DNA of 64,000 nt from Pseudomonas lundensis (GCF_001042985.1 NZ_JYKY01000019.1:1-64000); one strand, 5' to 3'. Counted from the stretch's first letter, positions 8,725 to 17,384 are shown. Numbers and translations are program-made. Notes: generated by a model not told the origin, from the letters alone.

Positions 8725-9459
8725 TTAGCCTTCCAAAGACCCGCCTGCCAGTGCGCACAGCTTGATCGGGTCAAGGATGTTGACTTCCTTGCCTTCCGCG
8801 ATCAGAAAATGGTCGTTCTGCAAGCGCGTGAACACCCGCGAGACCGTTTCAACGGCCAGGCCCAGGTAGTTGCCGATTTCATTGCGCGACATGCTGAGGC
8901 GGAACTGGTTGGCCGAGAAACCGCGGGCCCGGAAGCGGGCAGACAGGTTGACCAGGAACGTGGCAATACGCTCGTCAGCGGTCTTTTTCGACAGCAGCAG
9001 CATCATTTGTTGGTCGTCGCGGATTTCGCGGCTCATCACGCGCATCAACTGGCGACGCAGTTGCGGCAATTGCAGGGCCAGCTCGTCCAGGCGTTCAAAC
9101 GGGATTTCGCACACCGACGTGGTTTCCAGCGCCTGTGCTGACACCGGGTAGGATTCTGTGTCCATGCCGGAGAGGCCGACCAGTTCGCTGGGCAAATGGA
9201 AGCCGGTAATTTGCTCTTCGCCGCTGTCACTCAGGCTGAAGGTCTTGAGCGCGCCAGAACGGACTGCGTACACCGAACCAAACGTATCGCCCTGGCGAAA
9301 CAGGAACTCCCCTTTTTTCAGGGGGCGGCCTCGCTTGACGATCTCATCCAGCGCGTCCATATCTTCCAGATTCAATGAAAGTGGTAAACACAGAGGCGCC
9401 AGACTGCAGTCCTTGCAGTGTGCCTGGTTATGAGCGCGCAGTTTTACTGGCTCGGACAT
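8725..9459 (-). CDS. anr: Oxygen-sensing transcription regulator Anr (FNR family)
   Basis: 244 residues. The N-terminus holds the three-cysteine cluster CKDCSLAPLC (C15, C18, C24), and a fourth Cys is in TTSVCEIPF, so a [4Fe-4S] cluster can form as in FNR. A cyclic-nucleotide-type beta-roll (about 30-140) and a dimer helix follow, then a helix-turn-helix with recognition helix LAVETVSRVFTRLQ carrying the E-SR residues that read TTGAT half sites. Start 9459 is supported by AAGGA at good spacing; nine further upstream codons are open. Anr activates genes for low-oxygen respiration, and candidate boxes lie before hemN, ccoN-1, ccoN-2 and ccoG in this window. Confidence 0.97.
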   Translation of the reverse strand: MSEPVKLRAHNQAHCKDCSLAPLCLPLSLNLEDMDALDEIVKRGRPLKKGEFLFRQGDTFGSVYAVRSGALKTFSLSDSGEEQITGFHLPSELVGLSGMDTESYPVSAQALETTSVCEIPFERLDELALQLPQLRRQLMRVMSREIRDDQQMMLLLSKKTADERIATFLVNLSARFRARGFSANQFRLSMSRNEIGNYLGLAVETVSRVFTRLQNDHFLIAEGKEVNILDPIKLCALAGGSLEG

Positions 9460-9607
9460 TTCTTTAATCCTTGTGGGAAAACACACATAAGTTACAAGGG
9501 TAACTCATCAAGGGAATCCAGACCAGTGCGCCTTCTCTGGGCGCAACGCTCAAGAAATGTAGGATTTGGCCGATAAACGGGTATCGCAGATAAACGGAGC
9601 AGGGAAG

Positions 9608-10087
9608 ATGTCGTCGATGGGAGGGGTAACCCTGGGGCAAAGCGGGATGTTGCACATCCCGGCGCCCGTGCAGAACACGCAGGGTCAGAAAACAGCCGAC
9701 AAAGACGCGAAACTTGACGTGGACGCCACGACTCCGGCTGAAGGCGTGTCGGTCACCATTTCGGGCGCCGCCCTGAAAGCGGCCGGGGCGCAGAAAGCTG
9801 ACAACAGCGACATTGAAGACAGCGGTTTGCCCGACAACATTCAGAAACTGCTGAAGATGATTCGCGACGTCAAAAAGCAGATCGCCGAGAAGCAGCAGCA
9901 ACTGCAACAAGTGTTGACCAACAGCAGCCTGAGCCCGGAACAGGCCAAGGCTCAAGCGTCGGCATTGCAGGGTGAGATTTCCAGCCTGACGGCCAGTCTG
10001 ATCACGCTGAACGCGAGCCTGGCCAAGGCCATGAAAGACATGAGCAGCGACGACGCGCTCAAGGCCGCTTCGTTAGCCGCTAAATAA
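9608..10087 (+). CDS. Conserved hypothetical protein between anr and hemN
   Basis: I do not recognise a domain. The 159 residues have no signal peptide and no membrane segment. The first 75 residues are Gly/Ser/Thr/Ala-rich and look disordered. About residues 80-145 are Gln/Lys/Leu-rich and likely form a helical coiled coil (VKKQIAEKQQQLQQ, then LSPEQAKAQASALQGEI). The C-terminus is Ala/Ser-rich. The start at 9608 is preceded by GGAG and AGGGA; a TTG at 9566 would add 14 residues. The position between anr and hemN corresponds, from memory, to a hypothetical gene at the same place in P. aeruginosa. Its 3' end overlaps the hemN stop by eight bases on the opposite strand. The coiled coil and Gln content recall secreted or motility-related helper proteins, but this is only a resemblance. 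Confidence 0.75.
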   Translation: MSSMGGVTLGQSGMLHIPAPVQNTQGQKTADKDAKLDVDATTPAEGVSVTISGAALKAAGAQKADNSDIEDSGLPDNIQKLLKMIRDVKKQIAEKQQQLQQVLTNSSLSPEQAKAQASALQGEISSLTASLITLNASLAKAMKDMSSDDALKAASLAAK

Positions 10088-11462
10088 CCCGCGAATAGCG
10101 CTGGCGGTTTTGTTGCTCCAGGTACGCATCAAACACCATACACACCGAGCGCACCAATAACCGCCCCGCCGGCAGAACGGTCAACTGGTCACTGTCCAGT
10201 GCGATCAGGCCGTCTTGCGCCATCGCTTCCAGTGCGGGCCACTGGGCCGCGAAATACCCCCTGAAGTCGATGTTGAACGCCTGCTCGATGCGCGCAAACG
10301 GCAAGTGCAGGTTGCAGATGATTTGCTGAATCACTTCGCGGCGGATCCGGTCGTCCTGGTTGCAGATCAGCCCGCGGCTGGTGGCCAGTTGGGCACTGGC
10401 CAGCGTGGTCTGGTACTGCGCCAGATCGCTGTTGTTCTGGCAGTACAAATCGCCGATCTGGCTGATGGCCGACACCCCGAGCCCGATCAGGTCGCAATGA
10501 CCGTGGGTGGTGTAGCCCTGGAAATTGCGTTGCAGCGTGGCTTCTTCCTGGGCAATGGCCAGTTCGTCATCCGGCAGGGCGAAGTGGTCCATGCCGATGT
10601 AGCGGTAACCGGCTTTGGTCAGTTGCTCGATGGTGTTTTGCAGCATCTGCAGCTTGTCGGCAGGGGACGGCAAATCACTGGCATTGATCCGGCGCTGTGG
10701 CATGAAGCGTTCAGGCAAGTGCGCGTAATTGAACACCGACAAACGATCCGGCTGCAGGTTAATCACTTCGTCGACCGTGCGCGCAAATGCCTCGGGCGTC
10801 TGTTTCGGTAGCCCGTAGATCAGGTCGATATTGATCGAGCGAAATTGCAGGGTGCGCGCCGCGTCAATCACCGCGCGGGTTTCTTCCAGGCTTTGCAAGC
10901 GGTTCACGGCCCGTTGTACCTGCGGGTCGAGGTCTTGCAGGCCGATGCTGACCCGATTGAACCCCAGCTCGCGCAACAGCCCCATGGTCGACCAGTCGGC
11001 TTCGCGCGGGTCGATCTCGATGCCGTAGTCGCCGGAGTCATCGTCCAGCAGGTTGAAATGCTGGCGCAGCTTGGCCATTAACTGGCGCAGTTCGTCATGG
11101 CTGAGGAACGTCGGCGTGCCACCGCCAAAGTGCAACTGCTCGACCTTTTGATGGGGGTCGAGGTGGCAGGCGATCTGCTGGATTTCCTGCTCCAGGCGTT
11201 GCAAATAGGGCTGTGCGCGGCCCCGGTCCTTGGTCACGACTTTGTTGCAGGCGCAGTAATAGCAAATGTTGGCGCAGAACGGCACGTGCACATACAACGA
11301 CAGAGGACGCAACGCCTTGCGGCTTTCTCGCAACGCATGCAACAGGTCAAACGGGCTGACCTGGCTGTTGAACTGCATGGCTGTGGGATACGAGGTATAG
11401 CGCGGTCCGGCCATGTCGTAACGGCGAATTAAATCTGAGTCCCAACGAATGGCGTCGAGCAT
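10080..11462 (-). CDS. hemN: Oxygen-independent coproporphyrinogen III oxidase
   Basis: Radical-SAM enzyme that converts coproporphyrinogen III to protoporphyrinogen IX when oxygen is scarce, supplying haem for the oxidases encoded next door. 460 residues, the usual length. The cluster motif CxxxCxxC is C63, C67, C70 (CANICYYC), followed by the SAM-contact GGGTP, EIDPRE, NRVSIGLQD and IDLIYGLPKQT segments. The N-terminal LIRRYDMAGPRYTSYPTA trip wire is present. A perfect Anr box lies about 70 bases upstream of the start. Confidence 0.98.
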   Translation of the reverse strand: MLDAIRWDSDLIRRYDMAGPRYTSYPTAMQFNSQVSPFDLLHALRESRKALRPLSLYVHVPFCANICYYCACNKVVTKDRGRAQPYLQRLEQEIQQIACHLDPHQKVEQLHFGGGTPTFLSHDELRQLMAKLRQHFNLLDDDSGDYGIEIDPREADWSTMGLLRELGFNRVSIGLQDLDPQVQRAVNRLQSLEETRAVIDAARTLQFRSINIDLIYGLPKQTPEAFARTVDEVINLQPDRLSVFNYAHLPERFMPQRRINASDLPSPADKLQMLQNTIEQLTKAGYRYIGMDHFALPDDELAIAQEEATLQRNFQGYTTHGHCDLIGLGVSAISQIGDLYCQNNSDLAQYQTTLASAQLATSRGLICNQDDRIRREVIQQIICNLHLPFARIEQAFNIDFRGYFAAQWPALEAMAQDGLIALDSDQLTVLPAGRLLVRSVCMVFDAYLEQQNRQRYSRVI

Positions 11463-11498
11463 GCGGGCATTCCCCCGGGATGGCTGGCAATGCTCGGC

Positions 11499-11540
11499 AG
11501 TCTAGGGGGTGGGTCACTGTTGCATCTTGATTTGCATCAA
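11499..11540 (-). promoter_or_regulatory. Anr-dependent promoter of hemN
   Basis: TTGATTTGCATCAA at 11527-11540 is a perfect dyad of the FNR/Anr consensus TTGAT-N4-ATCAA. Reading toward hemN, exactly 22 bases separate it from TAGACT (11499-11504), a fair -10 hexamer, which places the box at about -41.5 as in class II FNR promoters. The predicted start would give a leader of about 30 bases. Confidence 0.85.
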
Positions 11541-11599
11541 GAGCTGTGGTTGCAGCTTTGTAGCAGCCTGACACCGCACGGGGCGTCACGCTGCCCGAC

Positions 11600-12283
11600 T
11601 CAATGCCCCATTAACCAATGCTGGTGCGGGCCGGGCAGGGTCCAGATGCCGAACAGGATCACCAGCATGCCGCCTGTCATGCGCACGCTGCGCTTGCGCA
11701 GCAGGGCCGTGACACGTTCGGCCGCCAGCCCCGTGGCCAGCAACACGGGCCACGTGCCAAGACCAAACGCCAGCATCAACAGCGCGCTGTCGGTCGCGCT
11801 GCCCTGGCTGGCTGACCAGATCAGGGTGCTGTACACCAGTCCGCACGGCAGCCAGCCCCAGAGTGCGCCCAGCAGCAAAGCGCGCGGCAGGCTCGATACC
11901 GGCAGCAGACGCGTCGCAATCGGCTGAATATGACGCCACAGGCCGCGCCCCAGGCTTTCAATGCGCGTCAGCCCGCTCCACCAGCCCGCCAGGTACAAGC
12001 CCATGCAAATCAGTAGCACGCCCGCGAGGATGCGCATGAACAGCGCCGCCGGGCTATTGGCCACGGCCCAGCCTGCGAGCCCAAGCAATAAACCGGCAGC
12101 GGCATAGCTGAGGATTCGACCGAGGTTGTAGGCCAGCAGCAACCTGAAGCGTCGGCTGCGTTGTTCTTTCGGAATCGCCAGGGTCAGGGCGCCCATCAAC
12201 CCGCCGCACATGCCCAGGCAGTGGCCACCGCCCAACAGGCCGAGGATGACGGCTGAAACCAGCAGCGGCGCCAATTCAAGCAT
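11600..12283 (-). CDS. SafE/TauE-like membrane protein of the cbb3 assembly cluster
   Basis: 227 residues, mostly hydrophobic, with about six membrane segments. The first segment holds the motif GGGHCLGMCGGLMGAL, with two cysteines three residues apart, as in DsbD-like and SafE-like proteins found beside cco assembly genes. The second half has GALWGWLPCGLVYSTL, another Cys in a membrane helix. The start at 12283 overlaps the end of ccoS by eight bases, so the two are translationally coupled. A role in electron or metal delivery for oxidase assembly is plausible from context and the paired cysteines but is not shown by the sequence. The usual label is sulfite exporter family, which may not describe its job here. 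Confidence 0.85.
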   Translation of the reverse strand: MLELAPLLVSAVILGLLGGGHCLGMCGGLMGALTLAIPKEQRSRRFRLLLAYNLGRILSYAAAGLLLGLAGWAVANSPAALFMRILAGVLLICMGLYLAGWWSGLTRIESLGRGLWRHIQPIATRLLPVSSLPRALLLGALWGWLPCGLVYSTLIWSASQGSATDSALLMLAFGLGTWPVLLATGLAAERVTALLRKRSVRMTGGMLVILFGIWTLPGPHQHWLMGH

Positions 12284-12506
12284 GGGGCGGCGCTGTTTGA
12301 TCGTCGTCTTTGGGCGCGTCCGGGTGCAGGCCTTTGGCCTCGTCGACGGCGGCGGTGTGCTGCGGGTCCTGGTCGTCAAACAGAATGCTGTGGGCCGGGC
12401 TGTCCAGGTCGTCGTACTGGCCGCTGTCCACCGCCCAAAAGAAGATGTAAATGGCGACCCCGACAATCAGCAAGGCCGCGGGAATCATGACGTAAAGCGC
12501 TGGCAT
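12276..12506 (-). CDS. ccoS: cbb3-type oxidase assembly protein CcoS
   Basis: 76-residue single-pass membrane protein. The helix MPALYVMIPAALLIVGVAIY is followed by FFWAVDSGQYDDLDSPAHSILFDD, the characteristic CcoS sequence (WAVDSGQYDDL), then an acidic tail. It is needed for cofactor (haem and copper) insertion into cbb3 oxidase in other bacteria. GGAG lies seven bases before the ATG. It sits 20 bases after ccoI and overlaps the SafE-like gene. The tail after residue 45 (QDPQHTAAVDEAKGLHPDAP) is longer than in some homologues. Confidence 0.93.
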   Translation of the reverse strand: MPALYVMIPAALLIVGVAIYIFFWAVDSGQYDDLDSPAHSILFDDQDPQHTAAVDEAKGLHPDAPKDDDQTAPPHA

Positions 12507-12526
12507 AAGAACTCCGGACGGCCGTT

Positions 12527-14977
12527 TCAGGCCGGCATCGGCTGAGGACCGAGGGTAGGTTGAAGGCTGGCGGGCTTCGGCATGCGCGTCAGGCGCAAGG
12601 CGTTCAACACCACGATCAGTGAACTGATGGACATGCCCACGGCGGCCCACACGGGGGTGATCCAGCCCAGCGCCGCAAAGGGCAGCATCAGGCCGTTGTA
12701 CAGGCCTGCCCACAACAGGTTTTCGATGATAACCCGACGTGTGCGCCGGGCAAGGCCAAAGGCTTGCACCAATGCCTCGAGCCGATTGGACAGCAGCACG
12801 GCATCGGCGCTGGTTTTCGCCAGGTCAGTGGCCGATCCCATGGCCACGCTGATGTCGGCAGCGGCCAGCACCGGCACGTCGTTGACCCCGTCACCGAGCA
12901 TCAGCACGGTGCGGCCCTGGGCATGCAACTGTTGCAGCACGTGCAGTTTGTCGTCGGGGCGCAGGCCGCCGCGCGCTTCATCAATCCCCAGCTCGGCCGC
13001 CACACTGTCGACCATCGGGGAGGTATCGCCCGACAGCAGCAGCGTGCGCCAGCCCCGGGCCTTGCAGGCCGCCAGCAGCGCCGGGGCGTCGGCGCGCAAG
13101 CGGTCATCGAGGACAAACCAGGCCAGCGGCCCCTGAGGGTCCCCCAGCAGCAGCCATTGGCCCGGCTCCTGCGGCATGTCCGGCACGGCCGTCCCGCTCA
13201 GTTCACAGACAAACCCCGGCTGGCCGATGCGCAAGCGCTGCGCACCCACGCGCCCTTCGAGACCCAGGCCGGGCGTGCTGTGCACTTCCTCTGCGGCGTG
13301 GGGCGCGCGACCGAAAGCGCGGGCAATCGGGTGTTCGGAGCGATTTTCCAGCGCAGCGGCCAGCCCCAGACAGTGGTCGCTGTCCAGATCACGCAGGGGG
13401 CGAATGGCCCGCAGCGCCAGACGGCCTTCGGTCAAGGTGCCGGTTTTGTCGAAAATCACGGTGTCGATCTGGTTCAAGCCTTCGATCACGTGCCCGCGTG
13501 TCAGCAGCAGGCCCAGCTTATGCAACGTGCCGGTGGCCGCCGTGAGCGCGGTGGGGGTCGCCAGCGAGAGGGCGCACGGGCAGGTTGCTACCAGCATGGC
13601 CAGCACAATCCAGAACGCGCGGGACGGGTCCAGTTGCCACCACACCACGCCGATGGCGGCCGCCGCGAGCAACGAGAACAGCAAAAACCATTGCGCGGCC
13701 TTGTCGGCTATTTCCGCCAGGCGCGGTTTTTCGCTTTGGGCGCGGTCGAGCAGGCGCACGATAGCCGACAGGCGTGTGTCCTGGCCCAGGGCCAGCACTT
13801 CAATGGTCAGGGCGCCTTCGACGTTCAGCGTGCCCGCCGTGACCGCGTCGCCGGGGCTGCGGGGCTGTGGCAGGTATTCGCCGGTCAGCAGTGATTCGTC
13901 GATGCTGGATTGCCCGTCGAGGATCTTGCCATCGGCGGGCAGGATCGAGCCGGGATGCACCAGTACTTGGTCACCGACCTTGAGTTCGGTCAGCAGGATG
14001 CGCTCGCTTTGCCCGTCAGGGCTCAGGCGCAGGCAAGAGGCGGGCAGCAGATTGACTAGCTGCGCAGTGGCGGCGGCGGTGCGCTCCCGGGCACGTCGTT
14101 CGAGGTAGCGCCCGGCCAGCAGGAACAGCGCAAACATGCCCACGGCGTCGAAATACAGTTCGCCAATGCCGGTAATGGCAGTCCAGATACCGGCGATGTA
14201 AGCACCGCCGATGGCCAGCGATACCGACACGTCCATGGTCAGGTGTCGGGTGCGCACGTCGCGCATGGCGCCTTTGAAAAAGGGCGCGCAGCTGTAAAAC
14301 ACGATCGGGGTGGTCAGAAACAGCGCGACCCAACGCAGGATGGTGTGCATCTCGGGGCTGAGGTCGATGTTGAATTCGGGCCAGGTGGCCATGGTTGCCA
14401 TCATTGCCTGAAACCACAGCAGCCCGGCGACGCCCAATTGGCGCAGGGCCAGGCGGTTTTCGCTGGCCAGTTGTTCGGTGGCGCGGTCGGTCTGATACGG
14501 GTGGGCGGCATAGCCGATGTGGCGCAGTTCGCTGAGCACTTCGCTCAGCGGCAACTGGCTGTCGGCCCAGCGCACATGCAGGCGGTGATTGGACAGGTTC
14601 AGCCGTGCCTCGCTCACGGCCGGTAAGCGGCGCAGGTGTTTTTCAATCAGCCAGCCACAGGCCGCGCAACTGATGCCCTCAATCAGTAGGGTGGTTTCAG
14701 CCTGCTCGCCTTCATGCCGCACAAACGGTTGTTGCACGTCGGGGCGGTCATACAGGGCCAGTTCTTCGACCAACTGCACCGGCAGCGCTTCAGGGTTGGC
14801 GGAGGCTTCGCTGCGGTGCTGGTAATAGCTTTCCAGCCCGCCGGCGACGATGGCTTCGGCCACGGCCTGACAGCCGGGGCAGCAGAACTCGCGGGTTTCC
14901 CCGAGAACGACCGCAGTGAAGCGACTGCCCGGCGGAACGGGCAGGGCGCAGTGATAGCAGGGTACGGGAGTGGTCAT
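12527..14977 (-). CDS. ccoI: Copper-exporting P-type ATPase for cbb3 oxidase assembly (CcoI/FixI)
   Basis: 816 residues. The N-terminus has the cysteine cluster CYHCALPVPPG with CCPGC, then a heavy-metal domain with GISCAACGWLIE. Eight membrane segments follow, with the CPC metal site (TCPCALSLATPTA), the phosphorylated DKTGTLTEG loop, SEHPIARA, and the LGDGVNDVPVLAAADISVAMG hinge. It is a P1B copper pump; CcoI-type members deliver copper to the CuB centre of CcoN through the periplasm. The start at 14977 (MTTPVPCYHC) is chosen from homology; 13 upstream codons are open, but they run into a large inverted repeat at 15016-15076. The ribosome-binding site at 14977 is weak. Confidence 0.95.
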   Translation of the reverse strand: MTTPVPCYHCALPVPPGSRFTAVVLGETREFCCPGCQAVAEAIVAGGLESYYQHRSEASANPEALPVQLVEELALYDRPDVQQPFVRHEGEQAETTLLIEGISCAACGWLIEKHLRRLPAVSEARLNLSNHRLHVRWADSQLPLSEVLSELRHIGYAAHPYQTDRATEQLASENRLALRQLGVAGLLWFQAMMATMATWPEFNIDLSPEMHTILRWVALFLTTPIVFYSCAPFFKGAMRDVRTRHLTMDVSVSLAIGGAYIAGIWTAITGIGELYFDAVGMFALFLLAGRYLERRARERTAAATAQLVNLLPASCLRLSPDGQSERILLTELKVGDQVLVHPGSILPADGKILDGQSSIDESLLTGEYLPQPRSPGDAVTAGTLNVEGALTIEVLALGQDTRLSAIVRLLDRAQSEKPRLAEIADKAAQWFLLFSLLAAAAIGVVWWQLDPSRAFWIVLAMLVATCPCALSLATPTALTAATGTLHKLGLLLTRGHVIEGLNQIDTVIFDKTGTLTEGRLALRAIRPLRDLDSDHCLGLAAALENRSEHPIARAFGRAPHAAEEVHSTPGLGLEGRVGAQRLRIGQPGFVCELSGTAVPDMPQEPGQWLLLGDPQGPLAWFVLDDRLRADAPALLAACKARGWRTLLLSGDTSPMVDSVAAELGIDEARGGLRPDDKLHVLQQLHAQGRTVLMLGDGVNDVPVLAAADISVAMGSATDLAKTSADAVLLSNRLEALVQAFGLARRTRRVIIENLLWAGLYNGLMLPFAALGWITPVWAAVGMSISSLIVVLNALRLTRMPKPASLQPTLGPQPMPA

Positions 14978-15015
14978 GGCAGTCTGTCGCGAGGCTGTGC
15001 GCTGAACATACATCA

Positions 15016-15076
15016 TTGCCCGCGAGGCCAGCGTGGCAGGGTTCGCGTTTCCCTGTCACGGCGGCCTTGCGGGCAA
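15016..15076. repeat. Large imperfect inverted repeat between ccoH and ccoI
   Basis: Arms at 15016-15041 and 15051-15076 (26 bases each) pair at 22 of 26 positions around a nine-base loop. It occupies most of the 104-base gap between ccoH (stop at 15082) and the chosen ccoI start. No T tract follows in the direction of transcription, so simple termination is unlikely. It may be an mRNA processing or stabilising hairpin within the operon, or a mobile REP-type element. Confidence 0.75.
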
Positions 15077-15081
15077 CGTTG

Positions 15082-15627
15082 TTACTGTTTGGAGTGGACT
15101 TCAGCGCCTTGCAGGGGCTCGTCACCCAGCAACAGGTCTTTGTCGTGACCGACTTCTTCTTCTTCCTCAAACAGGCGCCAGGTCTTGCCATCTTCAACGC
15201 CCAGCAGCTCGACGAAACGGCGCCCTTCAACCTTGTCATCCAACTGGCCGATGTAACGGCGCGGCTCCGATTCACTCTGTGTCAGCGGCACCTTGCGGTC
15301 CTTTTCGGGCTGGGTCGGGGAAATCAGGTTCAGTTCAATCGTTTTCGGGTGGCTGTTGCCGTCGAGCAGCAGCACCACTTCACCGGTCATGCCATCCAGG
15401 TGCAACGTCGCCTTGAGGTTGAGCTGCTGACCCAGCAGTTCGCGGTCGAGCGAACGGTTGATGCCTTTGCCAGCCTCGTAGTAGTTGTCATTGACCAGAT
15501 GATCGGGGTTGTTCACGGCGATGGTGACCATCGACAGCGTGAGCGTCACCGAGCAGGCCAGGATGGCAATGATGATCCACGGCCACAGGTGCTTGTACCA
15601 GGGGCTGTAGGGTTTTGGTGCTGGCAT
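15082..15627 (-). CDS. ccoH: cbb3-type oxidase assembly protein CcoH (FixH)
   Basis: 181 residues with one N-terminal membrane helix (about residues 15-38, PWIIIAILACSVTLTLSMVTIAV). The conserved NPDHLVNDNYYEAGKGIN juxtamembrane motif marks the FixH family; the rest is a periplasmic beta domain ending in a Glu-rich stretch. CcoH binds the oxidase subunits and helps assemble or stabilise the complex. It starts 12 bases after the end of ccoG and belongs to a ccoG-H-I-S operon. Confidence 0.93.
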   Translation of the reverse strand: MPAPKPYSPWYKHLWPWIIIAILACSVTLTLSMVTIAVNNPDHLVNDNYYEAGKGINRSLDRELLGQQLNLKATLHLDGMTGEVVLLLDGNSHPKTIELNLISPTQPEKDRKVPLTQSESEPRRYIGQLDDKVEGRRFVELLGVEDGKTWRLFEEEEEVGHDKDLLLGDEPLQGAEVHSKQ

Positions 15628-15639
15628 GGCAAGGCTCTC

Positions 15640-17055
15640 TTATCTGATTTGGGGGCCGATGAAGCGGCTCTTGGCTTTTACGTTGATGTCGCTGTTGTCC
15701 GCGTCCTTGAGAATGAAATACACCTCGTTGGTACTGGACGGCAGTGCTTCTGGGGCAATCGACAACTCGACCGGCATGCTGACGATATCGCCCGCCGCGA
15801 CCTTGATCTCGCGCCTGCCTTGCAGTTTCAGGTCCGGCAGACCCGTGGCATCGAGCACGTAGGTGTGGTCGTGCTGGTCCTTGTTCATGATCTTCAGGCT
15901 GTAGACGTTTTCGATCCGGCCTTCAGCGTTTTCGCGGTACAGCACGCGGTCTTTGCTGACATCGAACCCGACCAGGCTGCGGGTGAAGAAGGCAGCAGCC
16001 AGCAGGCCCATCATCGTCAGCAGCACCAGCGCATAACCGATCAGGCGAGGGCGCAGCTTATGGGTTTTTTGCCCGGACAAGTTGTGCTCGGTGGTGTAGC
16101 TGATGAGGCCGCGCGGGTAGTTCATCTTGTCCATGATGCTGTCGCAGGCGTCGATGCAGGCCGCACAGCCGATGCATTCGATCTGCAGGCCGTCACGGAT
16201 GTCGATCCCGGTCGGGCACACCTGCACGCACATGGTGCAGTCAATGCAGTCGCCCAGGCCTTGAGCTTTGTAGTCTGCGTCCTTTTTACGCGGGCCACGG
16301 ACTTCACCGCGACGCGGGTCGTAGGAAACAATCAGCGTGTCTTTGTCGAACATCACGCTCTGGAAGCGCGCATACGGGCACATGTAAATGCACACTTGTT
16401 CGCGCAGCCACCCGGCGTTGCCGTAGGTGGCGAGGGTGAAGAAACCGACCCAGAAATACGCCCAGCCATCGGCCTGACCGGTGAAGAAATCGATCACCAG
16501 TTCGCGAATGGGGGAGAAGTAGCCGACAAAGGTCATACCAGTGACAAAGCCGATCAGCAGCCACAGGCTGTGCTTGCTGAGCTTGCGCACGAACTTGTTG
16601 GCGCTCATCGGCGCTTTGTCGAGTTTGATGCGCTGGTTGCGGTCACCTTCAGTGACTTTTTCGCACCACATGAAGACCCAGGTCCACACGCTCTGCGGGC
16701 AGGTATAGCCACACCACACCCGCCCGGCGTACACGGTAATGAAGAACAGGCCGAAGGCGGCGACGATCAGCAAGCCCGATAGCAGGATGAAATCCTGTGG
16801 CCAGAAGGTGGCGCCAAAAATGAAGAATTTACGTTCCGGAAGGTTCCACCAGACAGCCTGGTGGCCGCCCCAGTTGAGCCAGACAGTGCCGAAGTACAGC
16901 AAAAACAGCACGGCCCCCCCGACCATTCGCAAATTGCGGAACAAACCGGTGAATGCGCGGGTGTAGATTTTTTCCCGGGCAGCATAGAGGTTGACGCTTT
17001 CAGGTGCCTTCTTGGCAGGTGGCGTTACATCGTGTACTGGAATCTGATTGCTCAT
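15640..17055 (-). CDS. ccoG: Polyferredoxin-like cbb3 oxidase accessory protein CcoG (FixG/RdxA)
   Basis: 471 residues. It has several membrane helices with the motifs CGYTCPQSVW and CEKVTEGDR. Two [4Fe-4S] ferredoxin-type sites follow: CIDCTMCVQVCP, and later CIGCAACIDACD after GIDIRDGLQIE. The C-terminal third (after the helix LIGYALVLLTMMGLLAAAFF) is a periplasmic Ig-like domain typical of FixG. In related bacteria CcoG reduces copper for delivery to the oxidase. The start MSNQIPVHDVTPP is consistent with the family. A possible Anr-type box lies 165 bases upstream. Confidence 0.96.
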   Translation of the reverse strand: MSNQIPVHDVTPPAKKAPESVNLYAAREKIYTRAFTGLFRNLRMVGGAVLFLLYFGTVWLNWGGHQAVWWNLPERKFFIFGATFWPQDFILLSGLLIVAAFGLFFITVYAGRVWCGYTCPQSVWTWVFMWCEKVTEGDRNQRIKLDKAPMSANKFVRKLSKHSLWLLIGFVTGMTFVGYFSPIRELVIDFFTGQADGWAYFWVGFFTLATYGNAGWLREQVCIYMCPYARFQSVMFDKDTLIVSYDPRRGEVRGPRKKDADYKAQGLGDCIDCTMCVQVCPTGIDIRDGLQIECIGCAACIDACDSIMDKMNYPRGLISYTTEHNLSGQKTHKLRPRLIGYALVLLTMMGLLAAAFFTRSLVGFDVSKDRVLYRENAEGRIENVYSLKIMNKDQHDHTYVLDATGLPDLKLQGRREIKVAAGDIVSMPVELSIAPEALPSSTNEVYFILKDADNSDINVKAKSRFIGPQIR

Positions 17056-17162
17056 TAGTGCGTCCCACGGCAGTGGAAAAATGCCGCGACCAGTGCGTGC
17101 CGGCCGCAGTCAGAAGGTGTTGCAGTGGCGCAATGATACGCCTGTGACTCTAGCTCAAGGGT

Positions 17163-17177
17163 GCGACCTTTGGTCGC
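17163..17177. repeat. Short palindrome GCGACC-TTT-GGTCGC
   Basis: Perfect 6-base arms around TTT. A variant GCGAC-ACTTG-GTCGC occurs at 21018-21032, in the gap between the two oxidase operons. Both are preceded by GGTG or GGGTG. They look like copies of a short dispersed palindrome. Confidence 0.55.
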
Positions 17178-17219
17178 GTTCCGAAAAAACAGAACTTGGT
17201 ATAGCAGTTGTAACAAGTC

Positions 17220-17233
17220 ATGACACAGATCAA
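17220..17233 (-). promoter_or_regulatory. Candidate Anr box upstream of ccoG
   Basis: On the minus strand the site reads TTGATCTGTGTCAT, matching TTGAY-N4-RTCAA at nine of ten fixed positions. A -10-like TATACC follows 16 bases later, which is closer than the 22 bases seen at hemN, so the promoter geometry is less convincing. Confidence 0.4.
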
Positions 17234-17323
17234 TTGACTTCAGTGCCTGCCTACAGGCAGGAAAAGCCCGCAGCGTGCTTGGCCAGAGCGGTTTAGTTGG
17301 GTTACGTGCCGTTTCTGAGGGCG

Positions 17324-17357
17324 TAAAAAAGCCCCGCCAACACAGGGTGGCGGGGCT
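17324..17357 (-). terminator. Rho-independent terminator of ccoNOQP-1
   Basis: Read on the minus strand after ccoP-1, AGCCCCGCC pairs with GGCGGGGCT around CACCCTGTGTT-type loop sequence and is followed by six T. It closes the first oxidase operon and separates it from ccoG. Confidence 0.9.
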
Positions 17358-17384
17358 CTTTGTCAACGCGGTCAAACCACTGGG

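Larger units (their letters stand above)
17056..17323. other. Intergenic region before ccoG
   Basis: With the terminator at 17324-17357 this makes a gene-free stretch of 329 bases. It holds the presumed ccoG promoter, a palindrome GCGACCTTTGGTCGC at 17163-17177 and a candidate Anr box at 17220-17233. I see no small gene or RNA that I could support. Confidence 0.5.
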
